From positions 1 through 64,000 of the forward strand of contig CANJLD010000021.1 of assembly GCA_947475165.1 (NCBI GenBank): DNA of 64,000 nucleotides. The letters run 5' to 3'. This DNA is from Bacteroidota bacterium (lineage in GTDB: Bacteria; Bacteroidota; Bacteroidia; Chitinophagales; LD1). The notes under the pieces were generated by a model. That model was not told the DNA's origin, did no database searches, and worked only from the letters and a program-made list of their open reading frames with translations. This document shows positions 9,077-17,328 of this stretch, one piece after another. Every line of letters begins with the position of its first letter. Within the stretch, counting starts at the first letter, position 1. The position numbers were made by a program, and so were the translations under genes.

Positions 9077-9088
9077 GTTTCAAAAATA
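9074..9088 (-). promoter_or_regulatory. -7 box abutting the dtxR-type start codon
   Basis: On the complement, TATTTTTG (exact TAnnTTTG) is followed by AAAC and then ATG. In the Bacteroidota promoter model transcription begins a few bases after this box, which would put the transcript start at or beside the start codon. The -33 element is not clear because the upstream DNA is a low-complexity run of ATACGAA-like octamers. Confidence 0.45.
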
Positions 9089-9217
9089 CGAAATACGAAA
9101 TGCGAAATACTAAGCAAATTCAAAATACAGGCAACAAGTCAAAAATATTAAAGACTAAAAAAATAAGTAAGCACTTACATATCTGATTTGAAGTGTTTTT
9201 ATACATTTACGTCCTCT

Positions 9218-11050
9218 ATGGCAGAATACATTGTAAGTGCGCGCAAATACCGTCCCGTTCGTTTCAGCGAAATGGTGGGGCAAGAGCAGGTGGCAGTTAC
9301 TTTGAAAAACGCTATACGCACAGGTCATCTGGCGCATTCGTTTTTGTTTTGCGGTCCGCGCGGGGTTGGTAAAACTACTGCTGCACGTATTCTTGCAAAG
9401 ACGATTAATTGCGAAAATATCAGTCAAGATTTTGAGGCATGCGGCAAATGCAATTCGTGTGTTTCGTTTCAGCAGAATGCTTCGTTTAATATTCATGAAC
9501 TGGATGCTGCTTCGAATAATTCGGTAGAAGATATTCGTTCGCTTGTTGAGCAGGTTCGTTTTCCGCCACAAAGCGGTAAGTATAAAATCTATATTATAGA
9601 TGAGGTTCACATGCTTTCTCAGGGAGCTTTTAATGCATTCTTGAAAACGCTGGAAGAGCCTCCTTCATATTGCAAGTTTATTTTGGCTACTACCGAGAAG
9701 CACAAAATTCTTCCTACTATTCTTTCGCGCTGTCAAATTTTTGATTTCCGCAGAATAGGCATTGACACGATTGTAAAACACCTGCAGCACATTTGCGAAA
9801 TTGAAAAGATAAGTGCAGAAGAAGATGCACTGCACATTATTGCGCAGAAAGCAGATGGTGGAATGCGTGATGCGCTTTCGATGTTCGACCGGTTGTCGGG
9901 TTTTAGTGAAGGCAAACTGACTTACGCTTCTGTTCTCGAGAATCTGAATGTGCTTGATTATGATTATTTTTTCAAAGCAACAGATTCGTTGCTGACAGAA
10001 AATCTTTCGAACGCCCTTCAGCTATTCGACCAGATTTTAAAGAAAGGTTTTGAAGGCGATGATTTTATACTTGGCTTGTGTGAGCATTTCCGCAATCTTC
10101 TTTTTTGTAAAGATGCGAATACGCTTGCGCTGATGGAGTTGAGCGATAATCTTAAACAGAAATACAACGAGCAGTCTTCGCTTGCCTCGGCAGATTTTTT
10201 GGTGAACTGTTTGAACCTTGGCAACCAATGCGATTTGCAATACAAGCAATCGAAAAACAAACGGTTGACGGTTGAGCTGGCACTGATAAAAATGTGTTAT
10301 GTAAACGCAGTGGTAACAGTTGACGCTGATACAATTAAAAAAAAACTCTCTGAAGTAGCGGAGAAGACACAAGACGTTAGACAGAAGACAACGGACAACG
10401 GAAACCTGCCTACCAGTCAGACAGGTCAAAAATTAGAAATCAGAGAACAGAAGCAGGAAGTTGTTGTGGTAAAAGAACCTGCACCAGTTAGCAACGAAAA
10501 GCAGCAGACAACAAACCAGAAACAAGAAACTGTTTCTCAGCCATCCAAAATTATTCCCTCAACTTTATCGAAAAGCAAAAAGGTTCTAACGCTTGACTCG
10601 CTGGATGATGTGGAAGATACATCTACACAAAGAATATTACTACAAACTGAAGAAGAAAAATTTGAATGCGAAGTGTTGCTTTTAAACCAGGAAAGCATTT
10701 TACAGTTGTGGGGAGAATACGCTGCAAACATACCGGAAGCGAAAAAAGGTTTGCGTATAAGTTTTGCCAACTATAAACCGGAGTTAGATGAAACATCGCT
10801 GAACAAGATTTCGCTTAAAGTGCAAAGCGATATTCAGAAAAATCAGTTTGATGAAGTGCGGTTGGGTGTTCAGAATTTTATTTCAAAACGTGTGGGTGCT
10901 GAAATTACAATTGAAGTTATTGCCGATAAAAAAATAGAAACCGGAACCAAGCCTTATACACCAAAAGAAAAATTAGAGCGGCTAATGGAAAAGAACCCAG
11001 CCATTAAAACCATGCAGCAAAAACTTGGCTTGGAATTAGATTACGATTAA
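9218..11050 (+). CDS. dnaX: DNA polymerase III subunit gamma/tau
   Basis: The protein of 610 residues loads the sliding clamp during replication. It begins MAEYIVSARKYRPVRFSEM, the standard family start; an ATG ten codons upstream is less likely. Walker A GPRGVGKT is near residues 46-53, the zinc site is C-x8-C-x2-C-x2-C type (CGKCNSC), Walker B is DEVHM near 128, and the sensor-1 region ends in SRCQIF. After the AAA+ core and collar domain (to about 380) comes a low-complexity K/Q/T/E-rich linker (about 390-460), then a tau-like C-terminal domain. A TAcaTTTA box lies eight bases before the ATG. Confidence 0.95.
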   Translation: MAEYIVSARKYRPVRFSEMVGQEQVAVTLKNAIRTGHLAHSFLFCGPRGVGKTTAARILAKTINCENISQDFEACGKCNSCVSFQQNASFNIHELDAASNNSVEDIRSLVEQVRFPPQSGKYKIYIIDEVHMLSQGAFNAFLKTLEEPPSYCKFILATTEKHKILPTILSRCQIFDFRRIGIDTIVKHLQHICEIEKISAEEDALHIIAQKADGGMRDALSMFDRLSGFSEGKLTYASVLENLNVLDYDYFFKATDSLLTENLSNALQLFDQILKKGFEGDDFILGLCEHFRNLLFCKDANTLALMELSDNLKQKYNEQSSLASADFLVNCLNLGNQCDLQYKQSKNKRLTVELALIKMCYVNAVVTVDADTIKKKLSEVAEKTQDVRQKTTDNGNLPTSQTGQKLEIREQKQEVVVVKEPAPVSNEKQQTTNQKQETVSQPSKIIPSTLSKSKKVLTLDSLDDVEDTSTQRILLQTEEEKFECEVLLLNQESILQLWGEYAANIPEAKKGLRISFANYKPELDETSLNKISLKVQSDIQKNQFDEVRLGVQNFISKRVGAEITIEVIADKKIETGTKPYTPKEKLERLMEKNPAIKTMQQKLGLELDYD

Positions 11051-11105
11051 TGAAGGGGGACGAGAGAAAACAAACGATAAATTTTTATAAAAACAAAAAC
11101 CATTT

Positions 11106-14100
11106 ATGAATTCAAAATCAATTTTAGTTATTGCACTTTCTTTTTTATGCCTTGCAGTTAATGCTCAAAAAGAACCTAAAGCGGGAGCAACACCTCAAAG
11201 AGCAGGAACTACTACACAGCAAAATACAGGAACCAAAGAGGCAGCAGGAACACCTAAAAGATTAGCACCAGCAGCGCAATCTGCATCCAGAGTAAATGCA
11301 CCGGTTGCACCGCAAAGAATACAAGGAGGTGTACAGGCTGCACCGGTTGCAAAAAAAGCTGAACAATTGAAGTTAGCACAAAACATGAAGCAAGGTGAAC
11401 GGGTCTATGAATCAGTTCCGAACGACCCTTTCAATACCAGAATTTACACGCTTAAGAATGGCATGAAAGTTTACATCAGTGTAAACAAAGATGCTCCGCG
11501 TATTCAAACTTTGTTTGCTGTTAAAGCAGGTTCAAAATTCGACCCGCCACAAACTACCGGTTTGGCGCACTACCTTGAACACATGATGTTTAAAGGTTCA
11601 CACGATTTTGGAACAAAAGACTGGGCAAAAGAAAGTGTGTTGCTCGATTCGGTTTCTGCCTATTTTGAGTATCACAAGAATGAGAAAGATGAATCGAAGA
11701 AAACTTTGCTGTATGCAAAAATTGATTCGCTTAGTTATGAAGCTTCGAAATTTGTCATTGCCAACGAGTATGATAAAATGACAACCTCTATCGGTGCGCA
11801 GGGAACAAATGCTTTTACTTCTACCGATATGACTGTTTATATCAACGACATTCCATCGAATGCGCTGGATAAATTTATGAAGCTTGAAGCAAATAAATTC
11901 AGAACGCTGGTGCTTCGTTTATTTCATACCGAGTTAGAAACCGTTTACGAAGAGTTTAACCGCAACGCGGATAACGACCGCGTTTGGAGCGACCATTCAA
12001 TTGAAAATGCCTTGTTGCCGAATCATCCTTACGGTACACAAACCACTATTGGCGAAGGCGAGCATTTGAAAAATCCTTCGATGGTGAATATTTACAACTA
12101 TCAGAAAACATATTACCGTCCGAATAATGTTGCCTTGATTTTGGTTGGCGATTTGAACCCGGAAGCAACAATGGAGATGGTAGAAAAGTATTATGGCGAA
12201 TGGGAAGAAACGAGAATTCCTGAATTTTTAAAACAATCAGAGCCGGAAATTACTTCGCCAATTATTCGTGAATACAAGGGACCGCAACCGGAGCATGTAA
12301 TTATGGGCTACCGTTTTGACGGAGCAAATTCGAAGGATGCGCTGATGATTAATTTGCTCGACCGCGTTTTAGCTAACGGGCAAGCCGGTTTGATTGATTT
12401 GGATTTAGTGCAGCAACAAAAAGTGTTGCAGGCTTACTCGTTTATTGATGAAAATACGGACTACAGTTTTCATAAAATTTATGGAGAGCCTAAGCAAGGA
12501 CAAAAACTAGAGGAAGTAAAAGACATGCTTATTGCAGAAATTGAAAAAGTAAAGAAGGGCGAGTTTGGTGATTGGCTTTTACCTGCCATTATTCAAAACA
12601 TAAAATTAGAACGCTTGCAGTCTGCTGAAAAAAATGACGGCAGAGCCTTTAACATGATGGGAACTTTCGTTCACAATATTGAATGGAAAGATTGGGTGAA
12701 TCAGGTTGCTGAAATGGAGAAAATTACAAAAGCAGACCTTGTGAAATTTGCGAACGAACACTACAAAAATAATTATGCGGTTTGCTACAAACGTCAGGGC
12801 GAAGCAGTTGTACACAAGGTAGAGAAGCCGAGAATTACTTCGGTAGAAATGAATAAAGAATCTATTTCGGATTACAAAAAAACATGGGATGAGATGCCGC
12901 AGCCATCGCTTACTCCTAAGTTTTTAGATTTTGATAAAGACATTGCGCATTTGAAACTTGCCAAAGGCGATGTTGTTTTCGATTACATTAAGAATGATAT
13001 AAACAAAACTTTCAGCCTGAACTATATCTATGATATGGGCACTGACAATATTCGCGACCTTGGTTTAGCTATTAGCTATCTCGAATATTTGGGCACCGAC
13101 AAATACTCGGCTGAAGATTTGAAGAAAGAATTTTACAAACTCGGTTTGACTTTCGCAGTTAATCCGGGAAGGGACCGCGTTTATGTTTCGCTAAGCGGTT
13201 TGGAAGAAAATTTAGAGAAAGGTGTTACGCTGTTCGAACATATTTTATCGAGTGTAAAACCGGATAAGGAAGTGTATGAAGCTATGATAGGCGATATTAT
13301 GCAAGGACGTATGAATGCGAAGAAAAACAAGAACACTATTCTTTACAGCGGCTTGGTGAATTACGCAAAATACGGAGCATTAAATCCTTTTACTAATGTG
13401 TTAAGCGAACAGGATTTGCAAAAAGCAGATGTAAATCATTTAGTTGATTTGATTAAATCGCTGGGCAGTTATAAGCACAAAATTTTCTATTACGGAAATA
13501 TAGAATCAACTGCTGCGCTTAATGCTTTCAATAAACTACATCCGGTAAATGCAACGCTTAAAGATTATCCGGTTGCAAAAAAATATCCTGAGTTGCCGTT
13601 GAACGATACGAAAGTTTTTGTGTGCTACTATCCGATGAAACAGGCTGAGATAGTTTTCTTAGGCAAAGATGTTCCGTTCAACAAAGATTTGTATCCGAAT
13701 ATTTATTTGTATAACGATTACTATGGCTCTGGTTTAAGTTCTATCATGTTTCAGGAAATTCGCGAGAAGATGGCTCTTGCCTATTCTGTTTACAGCAGCT
13801 TTGGTGTGCCGGCTCGTGCTAACGAATCGCACTACGTAACTTCTTATGTTGGAACGCAGGCTGACAAACTAAAAACTGCTTTAGCAGAAATGGATAAGCT
13901 ACTAAACAATATGCCAGAAGTTCCGCAGCAATTTGAAGGTGCGCGCGCCAGTGTTATTAAAACTTTAGAAAGTGACTGGATTACCCGCAGCGATATTTAC
14001 TGGGCATATGACCGTGCACAAAAACGTGGCATGAACTACGATGTGCGCAAAGTGATTTACGAAAAAGCAAAAACAAGTTCTATTGCTGACGTTCACAAAT

Positions 14101-14234
14101 TCTTTGACGAACACATTAAAGGAAAGAAATACAACTACGTAGTAATTGGTAAGAAAGAAGATTTGAATTTAGACGCACTTAAAGAAATAGGACCGGTGCA
14201 GGTGCTTGAACTGAAAGATGTGTTTGGGTACTAG
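11106..14234 (+). CDS. M16 family metallopeptidase, two fused domains
   Basis: A 1042-residue exported zinc peptidase of the pitrilysin/insulinase family. A signal peptide (SFLCLAVNAQ) precedes a low-complexity Ala/Pro/Gln/Thr-rich stretch up to about residue 95. The inverted zinc motif HYLEH is at 155-159 and the third ligand lies in ELETVYEEFN near 275. The spacing is larger than the usual 75 residues because of a charged helical insertion (HKNEKDESKK). The second half is a catalytically dead M16 domain with DYYGSGLSSIMFQEIREKM, which helps close the chamber. It is 55 bases after dnaX and is followed by a strong terminator hairpin. Confidence 0.92.
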   Translation: MNSKSILVIALSFLCLAVNAQKEPKAGATPQRAGTTTQQNTGTKEAAGTPKRLAPAAQSASRVNAPVAPQRIQGGVQAAPVAKKAEQLKLAQNMKQGERVYESVPNDPFNTRIYTLKNGMKVYISVNKDAPRIQTLFAVKAGSKFDPPQTTGLAHYLEHMMFKGSHDFGTKDWAKESVLLDSVSAYFEYHKNEKDESKKTLLYAKIDSLSYEASKFVIANEYDKMTTSIGAQGTNAFTSTDMTVYINDIPSNALDKFMKLEANKFRTLVLRLFHTELETVYEEFNRNADNDRVWSDHSIENALLPNHPYGTQTTIGEGEHLKNPSMVNIYNYQKTYYRPNNVALILVGDLNPEATMEMVEKYYGEWEETRIPEFLKQSEPEITSPIIREYKGPQPEHVIMGYRFDGANSKDALMINLLDRVLANGQAGLIDLDLVQQQKVLQAYSFIDENTDYSFHKIYGEPKQGQKLEEVKDMLIAEIEKVKKGEFGDWLLPAIIQNIKLERLQSAEKNDGRAFNMMGTFVHNIEWKDWVNQVAEMEKITKADLVKFANEHYKNNYAVCYKRQGEAVVHKVEKPRITSVEMNKESISDYKKTWDEMPQPSLTPKFLDFDKDIAHLKLAKGDVVFDYIKNDINKTFSLNYIYDMGTDNIRDLGLAISYLEYLGTDKYSAEDLKKEFYKLGLTFAVNPGRDRVYVSLSGLEENLEKGVTLFEHILSSVKPDKEVYEAMIGDIMQGRMNAKKNKNTILYSGLVNYAKYGALNPFTNVLSEQDLQKADVNHLVDLIKSLGSYKHKIFYYGNIESTAALNAFNKLHPVNATLKDYPVAKKYPELPLNDTKVFVCYYPMKQAEIVFLGKDVPFNKDLYPNIYLYNDYYGSGLSSIMFQEIREKMALAYSVYSSFGVPARANESHYVTSYVGTQADKLKTALAEMDKLLNNMPEVPQQFEGARASVIKTLESDWITRSDIYWAYDRAQKRGMNYDVRKVIYEKAKTSSIADVHKFFDEHIKGKKYNYVVIGKKEDLNLDALKEIGPVQVLELKDVFGY

Positions 14235-14246
14235 AATTTGAACTAC

Positions 14247-14296
14247 TTAAATAGAAAGAGCGTTCTGATAGTTGTCGGGACGCTCTTTCTATTTAA
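14247..14296 (+). terminator. Intrinsic terminator after the M16 peptidase gene
   Basis: A perfect 17-bp stem (14247-14263 with 14280-14296) encloses a 16-base loop. The right arm reads ACGCTCTTTCTATTTAA. It sits 12 bases after the peptidase stop and ends 34 bases before the sigma factor ATG, so it separates the two transcription units. Confidence 0.8.
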
Positions 14297-14330
14297 TGGC
14301 AGGAATAGTTTTATTAGCTATTGCATTTTT

Positions 14331-14930
14331 ATGAACGAGAAAAATTATGAACCAAAATTAGAACCTGAAAAATGGATTGAGCGCTACAGCGATGTATTGT
14401 TCAATTACACCATTTCGCGCATCAACAAACGCGAGGTTGCTGAAGATTTGGTGCAGGAAACTTTCTTTAGTGCATTGAAGGGAAAAGATTCTTATCTCGG
14501 TAATGCCTCCGAAAAAACCTGGCTCATTTCCATTCTTAAAAGAAAAATAATTGACCACTATCGAAAAAAATCAACGCAAAACGAGTTGAGTGTTTTTGAT
14601 AAAGATTCGAAGGATGATTTCATGAGTCACTTCTTCGATAAAGAAGGAGGCTATCAAGGGCATTGGACAGAAGGCACTTCGCCTCAGGAATGGAGAAAGG
14701 ATTTTCAAACGAGCGTGGAAAGCGATGACTTCAATTCTATTTTACAAAATTGTCTTGGTAAATTGCCGGAAAAATCAAGCACAGTTTTTACTTTAAAGAA
14801 TATGGAAGATTTAGATAGCGAAGAAATTTGTAAAGAATTGCAGATTACTCCGTCTAATTATTGGGTGCTGATGCACCGCGCTAAGTTGCAGTTGAGAGAA
14901 TGCATGGAGAAGAATTGGTTTAAGAAATAG
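14331..14930 (+). CDS. ECF-type RNA polymerase sigma factor
   Basis: The 199-residue protein has sigma region 2 (YSDVLFNYTISRINKREVAE, then DLVQETFFSALK and KTWLISILKRKIIDHYRKK) and region 4 (LPEKSSTVFTLKNMEDLDSE, then EICKELQITPSNYWVLMHRA). The linker between them is longer than in small ECFs. I start it at 14331 because the open frame further upstream is the terminator hairpin of the preceding gene. The partner gene 20 bases downstream encodes a zinc-finger anti-sigma-like protein, so the pair probably forms one regulatory unit. The signal and regulon are unknown. Confidence 0.88.
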   Translation: MNEKNYEPKLEPEKWIERYSDVLFNYTISRINKREVAEDLVQETFFSALKGKDSYLGNASEKTWLISILKRKIIDHYRKKSTQNELSVFDKDSKDDFMSHFFDKEGGYQGHWTEGTSPQEWRKDFQTSVESDDFNSILQNCLGKLPEKSSTVFTLKNMEDLDSEEICKELQITPSNYWVLMHRAKLQLRECMEKNWFKK

Positions 14931-14950
14931 ATTAATAAAGACAACATGCA

Positions 14951-15220
14951 ATGAATTTGTTTCAGGCATTTAAAATGAGTTGCAGAGATGCTACTTATCT
15001 TCATGGAAAAGAGAAGGAAGTGAAACTTTCATTTTCAGAAAGCCTTGGCTTAAAAATTCATTTGTTGTATTGCAATTTATGCCGGTTGTTCTTTACGCAA
15101 TTAGACGAACTTGAAAAACACGCTCACCATTATTCGCATTCCGACAAGACAAGTTCTACACTTGATGCTACTGCAAAAGAAAAAATGCAACATGCTTTAG
15201 ATGAAGAAATGAAGAAGTAA
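14951..15220 (+). CDS. Small zinc-finger anti-sigma-factor-like protein
   Basis: An 89-residue protein with SCRDATYLHGKEKE near residue 10 and KIHLLYCNLCRLF near 37-49. The H-x3-C-x2-C arrangement, together with the upstream Ser-Cys, matches the zinc-binding anti-sigma (ZAS) fold that holds an ECF sigma factor inactive. It lacks a transmembrane segment, so it would be a soluble anti-sigma. It directly follows the ECF gene by 20 bases on the same strand, which supports the assignment. Confidence 0.7.
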   Translation: MNLFQAFKMSCRDATYLHGKEKEVKLSFSESLGLKIHLLYCNLCRLFFTQLDELEKHAHHYSHSDKTSSTLDATAKEKMQHALDEEMKK

Positions 15221-15266
15221 AACTTCTAAACGCATTTGATAAATTCGCTTCAACAAAATTTCGATT

Positions 15267-16496
15267 ATGGCAGAAGCGATACGTTTGGGACGAATGACCG
15301 ATACCATGGAAGAAGGTTTTTTAGCAGACCTAACCATTAAAGTTGGCGATAAAATAAAAGCAGGCGATACACTTGCCGAAGTAGAAACCGATAAAGCAAC
15401 TCTTCCCCTCGAATCGTATTTCGCAGGAACTATCCTTCATATAGCTGCGAAGAAAGGTGACACATTAAAAATTGGCGACCTCATTGCAGTAGTTGGAAAA
15501 GAAGGCGAGGATTTTTCTGCGTTGCTAAAGCAGACAACATACAACGAACAGCAGACAATCGTAACCAAAGCGGCAGTAGACAGTGGAAGTAAGCACGAAG
15601 AAAATTCCAAATTTCAAATTCCAAATTCTAAATCGGAATCAATACCAAGCACAGACAGCAGGATTAAGGCATCTCCTCTTGCCCGCACCATAGCCAAAGA
15701 AAAGGGAATTGATTTATCTAAAGTTCATGGCACCGGTGAAGAAGGCAGGATTACCAAGCGCGATTTAGAGAATGTTTCTGCTTCAAAAATTTCTACTCCC
15801 GTGTTTGTTGGAAAAGAAAACAGTCGCGATGTGCGCGTGAGCCAAATGCGCAAAACAATTGCTAAGCGATTAGCAGAAAGCAAAAATGGGGCTCCGCATT
15901 TTTATCTGACGATGGATATAAACATGGATAATGCTGTTTCCATTCGTACACAACTCAACAACATTCTTCTGTCAAAGGTTTCGTTTAACGATTTGGTAAT
16001 TAAAGCTGTTGCCCTTGCCCTGCGCCAAAACCCGAATGTAAATTCTTCCTGGCTTGGCGATACCATTCGCTACTACGACCATATTCATATTGGTGTGGCT
16101 GTTGCTGTTGAAGATGGCTTACTGGTTCCGGTAGTAAAATTTGCCGATGGCAAAACGGTAAGCCAAATTTCTACTGAAGTAAAAACCTTAATCGAAAAAG
16201 CAATCACTAAAAAATTATTGCCACAAGAAATGGAGGGCAACACCTTCACCATCTCCAACCTCGGGATGTTTGGTATCGAAGAATTCACTGCCATTATCAA
16301 TTCACCTGATGCTTGTATTTTGGCAGTAGGTGCTATTCGTCAGGAGCCAGCGCTGGTTAATGGCGAAATAAGAGTTGCTAATAAAATGAAGGTGACTTTA
16401 AGCAGCGACCACCGTGTAGTAGATGGTGCTACCGGTGCTAAATTTCTGCAATCGCTAAAATCGGTTTTAGAAAATCCGGTGAGCGTTTTACTATAA
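15267..16496 (+). CDS. pdhC: Pyruvate dehydrogenase E2, dihydrolipoamide acetyltransferase
   Basis: The 409-residue protein transfers acetyl groups from E1 to CoA in the pyruvate dehydrogenase complex. It has one lipoyl domain (residues 1-80, lipoyl-lysine K43 in ETDKAT), a flexible linker, a peripheral subunit-binding domain (about 134-169, KVHGTGEEGRITKRDL), and the catalytic domain ending with SSDHRVVDG, whose His is at about residue 382. The early MAEAIRLGRMTDT start is typical of Bacteroidota PDH E2. E1 genes are not adjacent. A TAaaTTCG box about 30 bases upstream may be the promoter. A duplicated hairpin element follows the stop. Confidence 0.92.
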   Translation: MAEAIRLGRMTDTMEEGFLADLTIKVGDKIKAGDTLAEVETDKATLPLESYFAGTILHIAAKKGDTLKIGDLIAVVGKEGEDFSALLKQTTYNEQQTIVTKAAVDSGSKHEENSKFQIPNSKSESIPSTDSRIKASPLARTIAKEKGIDLSKVHGTGEEGRITKRDLENVSASKISTPVFVGKENSRDVRVSQMRKTIAKRLAESKNGAPHFYLTMDINMDNAVSIRTQLNNILLSKVSFNDLVIKAVALALRQNPNVNSSWLGDTIRYYDHIHIGVAVAVEDGLLVPVVKFADGKTVSQISTEVKTLIEKAITKKLLPQEMEGNTFTISNLGMFGIEEFTAIINSPDACILAVGAIRQEPALVNGEIRVANKMKVTLSSDHRVVDGATGAKFLQSLKSVLENPVSVLL

Positions 16497-16530
16497 ACCG
16501 CCATTCTTAAATTTTACCGAAACAAAATCA

Positions 16531-16598
16531 CAACAGAGGAACGGATTCGTTTTCACGAACCCGTCCTTGTTGCTTTTCTCAACCCATGAGAAAGTTTA
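16531..16598. repeat. Two-hairpin repeat element, copy 1
   Basis: This 68-base unit begins CAACAGAGGAACGG and ends AAAGTTTA. Its first half folds into a long hairpin: CAACA pairs with TGTTG, CGG with CCG, and TTCGT (16546-16550) with ACGAA (16555-16559) around a TTTC tetraloop. The second half holds a small hairpin, TTCTCA with TGAGAA around ACCCA. It starts 35 bases after the pdhC stop and could serve as its terminator, but the second copy 101 bases on argues for a mobile or functional repeat. Confidence 0.65.
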
Positions 16599-16631
16599 AT
16601 TTCTTCAACAAATATTTAGGGTAATAAATAA

Positions 16632-16698
16632 CAACAGAGGAGCGGATTCGCTTTCGCGAACCCGTCCCTGTTGCTTTCTCAACCCATGAGATAGTTTA
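16632..16698. repeat. Two-hairpin repeat element, copy 2
   Basis: This 67-base unit matches copy 1 except for five substitutions and one deleted T. The four substitutions inside the large hairpin all keep pairing: TTCGT/ACGAA becomes TTCGC/GCGAA (T-A to C-G), one A-T becomes G-T, and one G-T becomes G-C. It is followed by a separate perfect 9-bp inverted repeat (16699-16707 with 16715-16723) around a 7-base loop. The remaining spacer to 16863 shows no gene I can support. Confidence 0.65.
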
Positions 16699-16723
16699 AG
16701 TAGAACACATTACATGTTCTACT
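16699..16723. repeat. Perfect 9-bp inverted repeat
   Basis: AGTAGAACA pairs perfectly with TGTTCTACT around CATTACA, directly after the second hairpin repeat. It may be a regulatory or terminator-like hairpin, but there is no T-run, so its role is open. Confidence 0.45.
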
Positions 16724-16863
16724 GTTGGTTAATATTTTAAAGAACGATTTGAAATAGCAGAACCCGAAGGCACTAATTATTTTAAACGATAAATAAACGA
16801 AGTAGCTGTTGCCATGCAATCAGCAGAAAGCGGAACATTATGTGCCGCAGAGAAAAGAAAAGT

Positions 16864-17217
16864 TTAAATCAGAAAAACCCGGATGCGTTGATATATTTTA
16901 AAAGCATCATCAGGGAGATGAGCATAAAATAACCAAATAGATACAGGAGGCTGAACAACCTGTTGCAAAGGAATAACCAGTGGATTGTCGAGAACAACAT
17001 CATTGTAAACAAATGTCAACCGCTCAGAATTGTTTGCGTGTTTATGCAAGTGGTAGTAGTGAACTGCCGAAGAGGAAGAAGAATTCTCTTTTTTATCAGA
17101 ATCGCTATTAAAGAAACTCTTAAAACATTCGGTTGATTCTGCATCCGGCTTTGCCATTACCGCTTCAAAAAAAATAAGATGTAAGCTATAAACGCAGATA
17201 AGCGCAACAGGTTTCAT
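16864..17217 (-). CDS. Small secreted His/Ser-rich protein of unknown function
   Basis: From the ATG at 17217 the protein has 117 residues with a plausible signal peptide (KPVALICVYSLHLIFFEAVMA). Behind it lie a charged segment, a run of five serines (NSSSSSAVHYY) and the His-rich patch HYYHLHKH, which could bind a metal. The C-terminal half is hydrophobic (VIPLQQVVQPPVSIWLFYAH). I do not recognise the family. It lies between the duplicated hairpin elements and the giant amidase gene, on the same strand as the latter and 111 bases beyond its stop. Confidence 0.5.
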   Translation of the reverse strand: MKPVALICVYSLHLIFFEAVMAKPDAESTECFKSFFNSDSDKKENSSSSSAVHYYHLHKHANNSERLTFVYNDVVLDNPLVIPLQQVVQPPVSIWLFYAHLPDDAFKIYQRIRVFLI

Positions 17218-17328
17218 TATCTTATTTTGGTGATATGAAGTTTTCAGAAACACAAAAACGTATTTGAATTTATATAGCTAAGAAAACATAAGAAAATCAT
17301 AAATGCAAATCTACTCAGGAATATCCTG

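Noticed and set aside
9160-9217. GTAAG-CA-CTTAC inverted repeat as a DtxR operator
   Set aside because: It is only five base pairs per arm and does not resemble known DtxR or MntR boxes.
14238-14330. Upstream extension of the ECF sigma factor
   Set aside because: The extension is encoded by the terminator hairpin of the M16 gene; the family start is at 14331.
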